Origin: Clostridium sp.
GTDB lineage: Bacteria; Bacillota; Clostridia; Lachnospirales; Lachnospiraceae
NCBI GenBank assembly: GCA_018377235.1
Contig: JAGZZT010000003.1
Location: forward strand, 62,001 to 126,000
Direction of reading: 5' to 3'
Length of the DNA: 64,000 nt
Made by a program: the position numbers and the translations under genes. The first letter of the stretch is position 1; every line of letters begins with the position of its first letter. The notes under the pieces were generated by a model, which was not told the DNA's origin, did no database searches, and worked only from the letters and a program-made list of their open reading frames with translations. Of the stretch, positions 33,116-40,715 are shown in pieces.

Positions 33116-33844
33116 ATGGGAAAGGTAAGATACCTGGCCGCAGGCGACAGCTCAGTGAGCGTAGAGTTTGGAAATGAAATCAGCCCGGAAATTAACAGAC
33201 AGATTCGGGCATTTAAAATTGCAGTAGAGAAAAGCGGGATTCCTGGAATTGTGGAGACAGTTCCTACCTATCGCTCTCTGTTGGTCAATTATAAGCCGGA
33301 GGTTATTCGGTTCAAAGATCTGACAAAGGAGTTCGAGGGGCTGCTCGGTTCCCTTGGAAGTATTGTAATTCCGCCGCCGGAGGTCATTGAGATCCCGGTT
33401 CTCTATGGTGGGGAGATGGGACCTGACATTGAAAATGTGGCAAAGCACAACCATAAAACTGTGGATGAGGTTATTAAAATTCACACTTCAGAGGAGTATC
33501 TGATCTATATGCTGGGCTTTATTGCAGGATTCCCGTACCTGGGCGGCATGAGCAAGGAGATTGCCACACCGCGTCTTACCAGCCCGAGAGTGAAGATCGA
33601 GGGCGGCTCTGTGGGAATCGCAGGAGAACAGACTGGTATCTATCCAGTGGCTTCCCCAGGTGGCTGGCAGTTAATCGGACGCACTCCGTTAAAGCTTTAT
33701 GATGCAGACCGGGAGGAGCCGATTCTGCTCTCAGCAGGACAGTATATTAAATTCCGCTCTATCACAGAGGAGGAGTATAAAGAGATTGAAAAGCAGGCTG
33801 CAGACAATACATATAAATATGTAAAGTACGCAAAGGAGGTGTAG
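33116..33844 (+). CDS. pxpB: 5-oxoprolinase subunit B (KipI-like)
   Basis: A 242-residue PxpB. Family blocks: YLAAGDSSVSVEFGNEISPEIN, VPTYRSLLVNYKPEVI, IPVLYGGEMGPDIE, YLIYMLGFIAGFPYLGGM, PRLTSPRVKIEGGSVGIAGEQTGIYP and SPGGWQLIGRTP. Together with PxpC it forms the ATP-dependent part of 5-oxoprolinase; the B. subtilis homologue KipI also inhibits the sporulation kinase KinA. AGGAGG upstream; pxpC begins 4 nt after. Confidence 0.95.
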   Translation: MGKVRYLAAGDSSVSVEFGNEISPEINRQIRAFKIAVEKSGIPGIVETVPTYRSLLVNYKPEVIRFKDLTKEFEGLLGSLGSIVIPPPEVIEIPVLYGGEMGPDIENVAKHNHKTVDEVIKIHTSEEYLIYMLGFIAGFPYLGGMSKEIATPRLTSPRVKIEGGSVGIAGEQTGIYPVASPGGWQLIGRTPLKLYDADREEPILLSAGQYIKFRSITEEEYKEIEKQAADNTYKYVKYAKEV

Positions 33845-33847
33845 AGG

Positions 33848-34954
33848 ATGGGCATTAAGTTTGCAAACGGAGGATTTATTACAACCATTCAGGATATGGG
33901 CCGCACAGGCTATCAGGAATTTGGAGTTCCGGCGGCAGGCGTTATGGATACCATGGCTTTCCGCAAGGCCAATATTCTGGTGGGAAACGATGAGAATGAG
34001 GCTGTCCTGGAGATTACTCTTATGGGTCCCATGTTTACCTTTACCTCTGACAATATCATTGCAGTAACAGGAGGAAACCTGGGCGCTAAGCTGAACGGAA
34101 AAGACCTTCCCATGTACCAGGCTGTTCTGGCGAAAAAGGGAGATACCATGAGCTTCATGGGCATCAAGAGCGGAAGCCGCGCTTATGTGGCCTTTGCAGG
34201 CGGACTGGACGTTCCCGTTGTGATGGGCAGCAAATCCACCCATTTAAAATCAAATCTGGGAGGCTTTGAGGGAAGAAAGCTGGGACCTGGAGATGAAATC
34301 GAGTTTGTGGATCCAAAGACATCTCTTCCGAATATGAGCAAGAGAATAGTTCCGGCAGACGATTACTCCAGGGCCTCCTGCACGCTCCGGGTGATTTTAG
34401 GACCGCAGGACGACTGCTTCACAGAGGATGGAATTAAGACCTTTTTAAACAGCACCTATACGCTGACTAATGAGGCAGACCGTATGGGACTGCGCTTTGA
34501 AGGAGAGAAGATTGAGCACAAAAACGGCGGAGATATCATTACAGACGGCATCAGCTTCGGCGCTGTGCAGGTTCCGTCCCACGGACAGCCTATTGTCATG
34601 ATGGCAGATCACCAGACCACAGGTGGCTATACAAAGATTGCGGGCATTATTTCTGCAGATCTGCCCAAGGCAGCTCAGTTAAAGCCGGGCTGCAAGGTAA
34701 ACTTCCAGCAGGTATCCGTGGAGGAGGCTCAGGATATCTATGTGAAGGAGCTGGAGGAGTTAAAGGCTCTGAAGGAAAAGCTCGACTATGTGCCTGAAAA
34801 AGGCACAGCTAAGGAGAGAGAGGCTGTAGCCATGGCGGTCGCATCTGCGGCAGCGTCGGGGAATCCATATACGGCAAAGAAGAAATACCGTGTGGTAGTA
34901 GACGGCGAAGAGTTTATCGTAGAGCTGGAGACAGAGGTCAAGGGACTGAGATAG
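33848..34954 (+). CDS. pxpC: 5-oxoprolinase subunit C (KipA-like) with biotinyl-linker-like tail
   Basis: A 368-residue PxpC. Family blocks: ITTIQDMGRTGYQEFGVPAAGVMD, ALRKANI-type helix, LEITLMGPMF, DRMGLRFEG and SFGAVQVPSHGQPIVMMADHQTTGGYTKIAG. The catalytic part ends near residue 310. The tail ends KKKYRVVVDGEEFIVELETEVKGLR, which resembles the strand pair that normally starts a biotin carboxyl carrier domain, but the domain and its MKM biotin motif are absent. This may be a remnant of a carrier fusion. Confidence 0.93.
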   Translation: MGIKFANGGFITTIQDMGRTGYQEFGVPAAGVMDTMAFRKANILVGNDENEAVLEITLMGPMFTFTSDNIIAVTGGNLGAKLNGKDLPMYQAVLAKKGDTMSFMGIKSGSRAYVAFAGGLDVPVVMGSKSTHLKSNLGGFEGRKLGPGDEIEFVDPKTSLPNMSKRIVPADDYSRASCTLRVILGPQDDCFTEDGIKTFLNSTYTLTNEADRMGLRFEGEKIEHKNGGDIITDGISFGAVQVPSHGQPIVMMADHQTTGGYTKIAGIISADLPKAAQLKPGCKVNFQQVSVEEAQDIYVKELEELKALKEKLDYVPEKGTAKEREAVAMAVASAAASGNPYTAKKKYRVVVDGEEFIVELETEVKGLR

Positions 34955-34960
34955 AATCAG

Positions 34961-34981
34961 GGGGACGGTTTTTCCGTCCCC
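34961..34981 (+). terminator. Hairpin after pxpC
   Basis: GGGGACGG (34961-34968), loop TTTTT, CCGTCCCC (34974-34981). Stable and compact but without a T-run after it, so it is a possible weak terminator. Confidence 0.5.
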
Positions 34982-35047
34982 TCTGCCGTTTCCCGGGAAG
35001 ACAGTTTCAAACAGCCATAAAACCTTGATTTTACGGGAAAAAAGAGG

Positions 35048-35076
35048 TTGACACGTCCGGCGTAGTGTAATATAAT
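35048..35076 (+). promoter_or_regulatory. Consensus sigma-A promoter of rplM-rpsI
   Basis: TTGACA (35048-35053), 17-bp spacer, TATAAT (35071-35076): a perfect consensus, as expected for ribosomal protein genes. Confidence 0.93.
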
Positions 35077-35079
35077 GTA

Positions 35080-35179
35080 TAACTGTGACATCAGTTAGAA
35101 ATGTCTGTACCAAAGCCCCGGAACAGGCGTTTTATTGATAAAGTTAATCTCAAAAACTGAATAAACAGGAGGTCAACCA
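35080..35179 (+). promoter_or_regulatory. 5' leader of rplM
   Basis: About 100 nt of leader. TAACTG (35080-35085) pairs with CAGTTA (35092-35097) right at the predicted transcript start, with an alternative GACAT/ATGTC pairing. L13 leader RNAs are known upstream of rplM in Firmicutes, but I cannot confirm membership without a covariance model. Confidence 0.35.
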
Positions 35180-35614
35180 ATGAAAACTTTTATGGCTAGT
35201 CCAGCAACAATTGAAAGAAAATGGTATGTAGTTGACGCTACAGGATATACATTAGGTCGTCTGACATCTGAGGTAGCGAAGATTTTAAGAGGAAAGAATA
35301 AGCCGATCTTTACTCCTCATATGGACTGCGGTGACTACGTAATCGTAGTAAACGCTGAGAAGATCCAGGTTACAGGCAAGAAGCTTGACCAGAAGATCTA
35401 CTACAATCACTCCGACTATGTAGGCGGAATGAGAGAGACAACCTTAAGAGAAATGATGGCTAAGAAGCCGGAGAAGGTTATCGAGTTAGCAGTTAAGGGA
35501 ATGCTTCCAAAGGGACCTTTAGGAAGAAGCATGATTAAGAAACTTCACGTATATGCAGGTCCAGAGCATGAGCAGGCAGCTCAGAAGCCGGAAGTTTTAG
35601 AGATCAAATTTTAA
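35180..35614 (+). CDS. rplM: 50S ribosomal protein L13
   Basis: A 144-residue L13, an early assembly protein of the large subunit. MKTFMASPATIERKWYVVDATGYTLGRLTSEVAKILRGKNKP and AVKGMLPKGPLGRSMIKKLHVYAG are diagnostic. AGGAGG precedes the ATG; rpsI follows 28 nt later. Confidence 0.98.
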   Translation: MKTFMASPATIERKWYVVDATGYTLGRLTSEVAKILRGKNKPIFTPHMDCGDYVIVVNAEKIQVTGKKLDQKIYYNHSDYVGGMRETTLREMMAKKPEKVIELAVKGMLPKGPLGRSMIKKLHVYAGPEHEQAAQKPEVLEIKF

Positions 35615-35642
35615 TTAAAGGTGCTGGAAGGAGGAAACACTA

Positions 35643-36035
35643 ATGGCTAACGCAAAATTCTACGGAACAGGCAGAAGAAAAAAATCTATCGCCAGAGTAT
35701 ATATTGTACCAGGTACAGGAAACATCACAATTAATAAGAGAGACATCGACGAGTATTTCGGCCTTGAGACATTAAAGGTTGTAGTTCGTCAGCCGCTCGT
35801 AGCTACAGAGACATCCGATAAGTTCGACGTACTTGTAAACGTACGCGGCGGTGGTTTCACAGGACAGGCAGGCGCTATCCGCCACGGCCTTTCCAGAGCG
35901 CTTCTTCAGGCAGATGCTGAGTATAGACCAGTTCTCAAGAAGGAAGGATACTTAACACGTGATCCGAGAATGAAAGAGAGAAAGAAATACGGCTTAAAGG
36001 CTGCGAGAAGAGCTCCACAGTTCTCCAAGAGATAA
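35643..36035 (+). CDS. rpsI: 30S ribosomal protein S9
   Basis: A 130-residue S9, whose basic C-terminal tail reaches the P-site tRNA. FYGTGRRKKSIARVYIVPGTGNITINKRD, VNVRGGGFTGQAGAIRHG and the terminal KYGLKAARRAPQFSKR are diagnostic. GGAGG precedes the ATG. Last gene of the rplM-rpsI operon. Confidence 0.98.
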   Translation: MANAKFYGTGRRKKSIARVYIVPGTGNITINKRDIDEYFGLETLKVVVRQPLVATETSDKFDVLVNVRGGGFTGQAGAIRHGLSRALLQADAEYRPVLKKEGYLTRDPRMKERKKYGLKAARRAPQFSKR

Positions 36036-36068
36036 TTTTGTCTCAGGACAATTCAATACGATTTACAG

Positions 36069-36100
36069 CTCCTCAGAACTTCGGTTCTGGGGAGTTTTTT
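36069..36100 (+). terminator. Intrinsic terminator after rpsI
   Basis: CTCCTCAGAAC (36069-36079), TTCG tetraloop, GTTCTGGGGAG (36084-36094), then TTTTTT. Confidence 0.92.
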
Positions 36101-36126
36101 ATGTCATAGGAAATGGTGTTTTATGT

Positions 36127-36165
36127 CATAAAAAACGCTCTGCTTAGAAAGCGCACTGGCGCGAA
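36127..36165 (+). repeat. Dispersed GCTTAG...CGCGAA repeat, copy A
   Basis: In the rpsI-riboswitch gap, a 24-bp core (36142-36165) from GCTTAG to CGCGAA, preceded by an A-rich stretch, matches 20 of 24 positions at 52286-52309. It is followed by a separate perfect hairpin, GAATGTGC-CTGA-GCACATTC (~36200-36219). Non-coding; function unknown. Confidence 0.5.
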
Positions 36166-36241
36166 AAAAATACGCTGCAAGAGGCCGCGCTCGGCACGAG
36201 AATGTGCCTGAGCACATTCTTCGCTCAAAAATATATTTTCC

Positions 36242-36270
36242 TTGAATTCTGTGCTGTTTCTATGTATAAT
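36242..36270 (+). promoter_or_regulatory. Promoter of the riboswitch-FAD oxidoreductase unit
   Basis: TTGAAT (36242-36247), 17-bp spacer, TATAAT (36265-36270). Transcription would start about 36276, right at the 5' edge of the aptamer. Confidence 0.85.
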
Positions 36271-36274
36271 GAAT

Positions 36275-36356
36275 TGGGTATAAGCCTGCAAAATGGGCAG
36301 ACGTCTCTACCAACCGCCAAACTGGTTGACTACCTATATGGTAGTCAATTTTTTTT
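36275..36356 (+). ncRNA. Purine-class (guanine-type) riboswitch with overlapping terminator
   Basis: Aptamer 36275-36336: P1 TGGGTA (36275-36280) with TACCTA (36331-36336); J1/2 TAA; P2 36284-36289/36297-36302 including the C-A mismatch seen in xpt; L2 AAAATGG; J2/3 GTCTCTAC (36303-36310); P3 36311-36316/36323-36328; L3 CCAAAC; J3/1 GAC. Ligand-contact positions equivalent to U22, U47, U51 and C74 are kept, and C (36330) predicts a guanine-like ligand. The expression platform is TTGACTACC (36326-36334), loop TATAT, GGTAGTCAA (36340-36348) and eight T's. The terminator's left arm uses J3/1 and the P1 3' strand, so ligand binding should block termination (ON switch). P2 is one pair shorter than usual and L3 about one base shorter. 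Confidence 0.87.
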
Positions 36357-36370
36357 ATGGAGGTAAAGAA

Positions 36371-37744
36371 ATGTATGATGTATTAATAATAGGGGCAGGT
36401 CCGGGAGGAATCTTTACAGCTTACGAACTGATGGAAAAAAGGCCTGATTTAAAAATTGCAGTTTTTGAAATGGGAAATGAATTAAAAAAGCGCAAATGTC
36501 CAATTGATGGGGATAAGATTAAATCATGTATCCATTGTAAAAGCTGTTCGATCATGAGCGGATTTGGAGGAGCAGGAGCTTTTTCCGATGGAAAATATAA
36601 TATTACAAATGATTTCGGCGGAACTTTACATGAATATATCGGTAAAAAAACAGCATTAGAATTGATGGATTATGTTGACAAAATCAACCTTGCCTTTGGC
36701 GGAGAAGGGACAAAGCTCTATTCTACAGCTGGTTCCAACATAAAAAATAGCTGCATGCAGAATGGATTACATTTATTAGATGCTTCTGTCCGCCATTTAG
36801 GAACAGATATCAACTATATTGTCCTGGAACATTTATATAATTATCTCAAAGATAATATTGAATTTCATTTTAATTGTTTTATTGATAAAGTTGAAAAATT
36901 AGAAAATGGATATCGAATTCATAGTAAAGACTCTTTTTATGAAGGAAGAGAATGTGTTATTTCTGCAGGACGAAGCGGAAGTAAATGGATGGAACAGATA
37001 TGTTCTGATTTAGGCATCAATACAAATTCTAATCGAGTCGATATCGGAGTCCGTGTTGAACTTCCAGCTGGAATTTTTGCCCATTTAACTGACGAATTAT
37101 ATGAAAGCAAGATTGTATACCGTACTTCAAAATATGAAGACCTGGTGCGCACATTCTGCATGAATCCCAGAGGTGAAGTAGTAAATGAGAATACAAATGG
37201 TATCGTCACGGTTAATGGGCATAGCTATGAAGATGCTGCGAAGCAGACAAACAATACGAATTTTGCTTTATTAGTTGCAAAACATTTTTCAGAGCCGTTT
37301 AAAGATTCTAATGGATATGGAGAAAGTATAGCAAGACTGAGCAACATGCTTGGAGGAGGCGTCATTGTTCAGCGCTTTGGAGATTTGATCAGGGGACGCA
37401 GAAGCACAGAAGAGAGAATTAGCGAATCTTTTACAGTACCTACATTAAATGCTGCAGCTGGAGATTTAAGTCTTGTTCTTCCAAAACGGATCTTAGACGG
37501 TATTATTGAGATGATTTATGCATTAGATAAGATCGCGCCGGGAACTGCAAATGACGATACATTATTATATGGCGTCGAGGTGAAATTTTATAATATGGAG
37601 GTTGAACTCGATCACAATCTTATGACTTGCCATGAAGGGCTATATGTAATAGGCGATGGAAGCGGTATTACGCATTCCTTATCCCATGCATCGGCAAGCG
37701 GCATATATGTTGCCAGACAGATAATAGAAAAGCTGAATAATTAA
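36371..37744 (+). CDS. FAD-dependent oxidoreductase (COG2509-like)
   Basis: A 457-residue flavoprotein. The dinucleotide-binding motif GAGPGG is at residues 8-13, a cysteine cluster C-x9-C-x2-C-x2-C follows near residues 45-60 (before IMSGFGGAGAFSDGKYN), and the FAD-closing motif GLYVIGDGSGITHSLSHASASG is near the C-terminus. These are the marks of the uncharacterised FAD-dependent dehydrogenase family COG2509. ATG 36371 follows TGGAGGT; an upstream in-frame ATG at 36293 lies inside the riboswitch and is not used. The gene is visibly richer in AAA, TTA, ATA and AAT codons than its neighbours, suggesting later acquisition. The substrate is unknown; purine-responsive control hints at purine metabolism. 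Confidence 0.88.
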   Translation: MYDVLIIGAGPGGIFTAYELMEKRPDLKIAVFEMGNELKKRKCPIDGDKIKSCIHCKSCSIMSGFGGAGAFSDGKYNITNDFGGTLHEYIGKKTALELMDYVDKINLAFGGEGTKLYSTAGSNIKNSCMQNGLHLLDASVRHLGTDINYIVLEHLYNYLKDNIEFHFNCFIDKVEKLENGYRIHSKDSFYEGRECVISAGRSGSKWMEQICSDLGINTNSNRVDIGVRVELPAGIFAHLTDELYESKIVYRTSKYEDLVRTFCMNPRGEVVNENTNGIVTVNGHSYEDAAKQTNNTNFALLVAKHFSEPFKDSNGYGESIARLSNMLGGGVIVQRFGDLIRGRRSTEERISESFTVPTLNAAAGDLSLVLPKRILDGIIEMIYALDKIAPGTANDDTLLYGVEVKFYNMEVELDHNLMTCHEGLYVIGDGSGITHSLSHASASGIYVARQIIEKLNN

Positions 37745-37810
37745 AGTTCCTGAAGGTCTGACAAACTTGCTGCCAGCTTGAGATGACCAGACTAAAAGAA
37801 AACTGATGTA

Positions 37811-37851
37811 AAAAACAGGGCCGGAATTACAAAAGATTCCGCCCTGTTTTT
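37811..37851. terminator. Bidirectional terminator
   Basis: AAAAACAGGGC (37811-37821) pairs with GCCCTGTTTTT (37841-37851), with an inner GGAAT/ATTCC helix. A's on one side and T's on the other let it serve both the FAD gene and the convergent FUSC gene. Confidence 0.9.
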
Positions 37852-37887
37852 CTGCGTTTTAGAAAGGAAATTAGAAAGAAAAGCTTT

Positions 37888-38952
37888 TTATGCCGCTTCT
37901 CCGCAGGTTCTTCGCTCAGAAATTCTGTTAAAGACCTGATCAAACAGCCAGCCGGCAGCAACTGTGTACAGCGCTGCCGCTGCGTTCAAACCGATTCTGA
38001 GAATAACCGCACCGGTGATGCCGAACACGCCGGAGGCGATGGAGAGAGCGCCAAAAGTATTGAACACAGTCTGCCATGGATAACCGGCAGAGTAGCCTAC
38101 GCCGATTCCGCCGATAAGTCCCAGCATGGAATGAAGGTTTTTCGGAAGAATAAGATACAGACCCAGGAAAATAAGGGATCCAACCAGATTGAAAACGCCT
38201 CTCTCTTTTGCCCGTTTTACCATATCCTTCTCAAAGGGAAGGCATACTGACATACAGGCGATCCCGGCCCACATGGCTCTGGGGAGTCCTAGAAGAGACG
38301 CAATCAGCAGAGTTGTGGAGAGACATAAGGTCAGTTTGATGTACCATCTGTTTCTGAGGGAAAATGGATTAAATTCCTGGAACAGATGGCTGAAATTCCG
38401 CTTGTGGACACGGTGCTTCTGATTCTTATAGAAGACAGCCATGCACAGAAGCATGCCGAAGAACAGACCGGCAGTCCGCATGAGAAAGGAATGGCCGCTT
38501 ACATCGTAGCCCTGTAAAATCAAATAGGATAATACAAAGGTAGAATGGTTGGACATAATGATATTGTGGCAGCCGAGAAACATCAGGATCAGAATGCAGA
38601 TTAGATTGATAAAAAAGGCTGTAAAGGGCGGTACCGAATTGGTAAGTCTGGGGCCTATCATGAGGATAGAGAATATTCCGGCGATACACAGCAGACCGTG
38701 GGAAGTGTGGATTCCGAAATCAGCCTGGCGCAGAACCAGAAGAGCCAGCAGCACAGCTACTCCGGCAATGCTGTTCTCAGAGCCAAATACCATGCTGAAC
38801 AGCGTCACTGCTGCGAAGCAGAACGCCACCACCAGATAGACCTTAAAGTTATAGATCAGGATATGACGCCAGCGTTCCTTTTTATCTTCTGTAATGCGGA
38901 TTAAAGCCTTGGAACCGGCAGAGTTCAGCTGAAGTTCCTGATAAAATGTCAT
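37888..38952 (-). CDS. FUSC-family membrane protein
   Basis: A 354-residue polytopic protein with two sets of hydrophobic helices separated by a basic loop (YKNQKHRVHKRNFSHLFQEFNPFSLRNRWYIK). The repeated layout and the second-half motif WAGIACMSVCLPFEKDMVKRAKERGVFNLVGSLIFLGLYLILP are typical of FUSC/aromatic-acid-exporter-like proteins, some of which export aromatic or phenolic compounds. AAGGAGG precedes the ATG. The substrate cannot be told from sequence. Confidence 0.8.
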   Translation of the reverse strand: MTFYQELQLNSAGSKALIRITEDKKERWRHILIYNFKVYLVVAFCFAAVTLFSMVFGSENSIAGVAVLLALLVLRQADFGIHTSHGLLCIAGIFSILMIGPRLTNSVPPFTAFFINLICILILMFLGCHNIIMSNHSTFVLSYLILQGYDVSGHSFLMRTAGLFFGMLLCMAVFYKNQKHRVHKRNFSHLFQEFNPFSLRNRWYIKLTLCLSTTLLIASLLGLPRAMWAGIACMSVCLPFEKDMVKRAKERGVFNLVGSLIFLGLYLILPKNLHSMLGLIGGIGVGYSAGYPWQTVFNTFGALSIASGVFGITGAVILRIGLNAAAALYTVAAGWLFDQVFNRISERRTCGEAA

Positions 38953-38998
38953 ATAAAATCAAACCTCCTTAATGTCAGTGTAAAACAGCATAAAGAAG

Positions 38999-39027
38999 AT
39001 TTTACCTTTTTTGGAAGCAGAATGCAA
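38999..39027 (-). promoter_or_regulatory. Promoter of the FUSC gene
   Basis: On the minus strand: TTGCAT (39027-39022), 17-bp spacer, TAAAAT (39004-38999). The gap 38953-39125 holds no other feature. Confidence 0.65.
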
Positions 39028-39125
39028 GAACTTCTGCGAAGCTCCCTGGGAAAGCCTCGCTGTTATCGCCCGGCTGGCAGCTTTTACCTGTTCCGGTACA
39101 GACTGAGTATCTGCTCAGCTTCCTT

Positions 39126-40457
39126 CTATGCGCCTGTCTCGTGAATTCCCCATTTTCTATAGCAGAAATACTGGAATACAGCCATGCAGATCCAGCCAAT
39201 GATGGTTCCCAGGGCTGCCGCCTGCACGCCGAGAGTTCCCAAAAGCAGGTAGGTGACGGCTACCCGGATGGGAATCTGAAGCAGAGTGGCCCAGAGAGTA
39301 ATTTTCAGATTTCCAATTCCTCTGAAATACCCTTGAAAGGTATTTGTAATTCCAGTGAGAATATATCCCCAGGACATGGGCAGCAGGTAGGACAGGCCAA
39401 AGGCCAGAGCGGATGTTTCCTGGGGCTTTAAAAAGATACCCAGAATTCGATGGCTCTGTGTGAAAACAATCACAGCTGCCATGCAGACGTAGATTTCCGC
39501 CATGCAGAGCATGGTTTTCAGACCTTTTCCGATTCTGTCCCTGGTTCCGGCTCCCTTGTTCTGGGCGGCGAAGGTTGTCATGGCCGCGGCCAGGCTGTCA
39601 CCGGGAGCCAGCACATAGCTGTCTGCGATAGAGACGGCGTTGAAGGCAGCTACAGCGTCTACCCCCAGGCTGTTGATGCCAGACTGAACCAGAAGGCGTC
39701 CCAGATACAGCATAGTTTGCTGAAGAGCTGATACAGAGCTGAAATCAATGGTCTTTTTCAGAAACTTTCTATCGATTTTTAGCTCTGATAATGGAATCCA
39801 GAGAAAACGGGCCCGGAAAAAAAGATAGCTTAAGAGAGCCAGAGCAGACACTGCCTGTGCTGCCACAGTGGCGATGGCTGCGCCATAAACTCCCATGCCG
39901 AAAAAGCCAACCAGAAGAAGATCCAGGGCTACATTGACCACAGTAGTAAAAATAAGCACACACAGAGGAGCCTTTGAATCGCCGACAGCCCGAAGTCCTG
40001 CTGACAGGATATTATATAGGAAGGTAAAGAAAAGTCCTGAGGAGACGATTCTAAGATAATCGGCGGCCAGAGGAGCGATTTCTTCAGGAGTCCGTGTGAG
40101 GCGGATGAAAAATCCGCTGCCAGCCGCAGAGACTACAGTGAGAACGGCTGTGAGAAGAAGTCCTGCTCCTAGGGAAGTGGCCATTTCCTTTCTCAGGGAC
40201 TCGTAGTCCTGCGCCCCAAAATATCCGGCCATCAGGATGGAAGAGCCCATGGAAATTCCTACGATGAGAAAGATCAGGATATTCATAATAGGACCGGCGG
40301 CTCCGATAGAGGCCAGAGCCTCCTTGCCGTTAAATTGTCCGACTACCACGGAATCTACAGTGTGGTAGAGCTGCTGGAACAGATTGCCGAATACCAAGGG
40401 AACCGCATAGGACAGCATGTGTCCTGTAATATTTCCCTGGGTCATATCTCGCGCCAT
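39126..40457 (-). CDS. MATE-family multidrug/solute efflux transporter
   Basis: A 443-residue, 12-helix transporter of the NorM/DinF superfamily. Both homologous halves are visible: YAVPLVFGNLFQQLYHTVDSVVVGQFNGKEALASIGAAGPI and the second-half SVSALQQTMLYLGRLLVQSGINSLGVDAVAAFNAV, plus LRAVGDSKAPL and GYFRGIGNLKITL. Efflux is probably coupled to sodium or protons; the substrate is unknown. Transcribed from its own promoter, co-directional with FUSC. Confidence 0.93.
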   Translation of the reverse strand: MARDMTQGNITGHMLSYAVPLVFGNLFQQLYHTVDSVVVGQFNGKEALASIGAAGPIMNILIFLIVGISMGSSILMAGYFGAQDYESLRKEMATSLGAGLLLTAVLTVVSAAGSGFFIRLTRTPEEIAPLAADYLRIVSSGLFFTFLYNILSAGLRAVGDSKAPLCVLIFTTVVNVALDLLLVGFFGMGVYGAAIATVAAQAVSALALLSYLFFRARFLWIPLSELKIDRKFLKKTIDFSSVSALQQTMLYLGRLLVQSGINSLGVDAVAAFNAVSIADSYVLAPGDSLAAAMTTFAAQNKGAGTRDRIGKGLKTMLCMAEIYVCMAAVIVFTQSHRILGIFLKPQETSALAFGLSYLLPMSWGYILTGITNTFQGYFRGIGNLKITLWATLLQIPIRVAVTYLLLGTLGVQAAALGTIIGWICMAVFQYFCYRKWGIHETGA

Positions 40458-40506
40458 AAAATAGGAACCCCTTTCAGACAGAAAATTTGAAATTCATGAT
40501 AAACTG

Positions 40507-40535
40507 ATTATAAAGGTGAAATGGAAAATGATCAA
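40507..40535 (-). promoter_or_regulatory. Promoter of the MATE gene
   Basis: On the minus strand: TTGATC (40535-40530), 17-bp spacer, TATAAT (40512-40507). The rest of the 258-nt gap to the plus-strand peptidase gene contains only a weak extended -10-like sequence (TGATAGAAT at 40595-40603), which may start the glycan operon. Confidence 0.65.
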
Positions 40536-40715
40536 GAAACGAATACAGCGTCAGTGACATTTTCCCCCACAGTATAGAAAATACAGGGGAAGTGTGATAG
40601 AATGTTACTATTCCGGATTCTGCCCGCAGAGGATGGGAATACAGATGGAAAATAGTCTGCAGCTGGAGAAAAAACCGGCAGTGTAAAGAGGAACAGACAC
40701 TGTGAAAGGAGTAGG

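Noticed and set aside
36293..36370. Upstream in-frame ATG extending the FAD oxidoreductase by 26 residues
   Set aside because: It lies inside the riboswitch aptamer and terminator; ATG 36371 has TGGAGGT and begins directly at the FAD motif.
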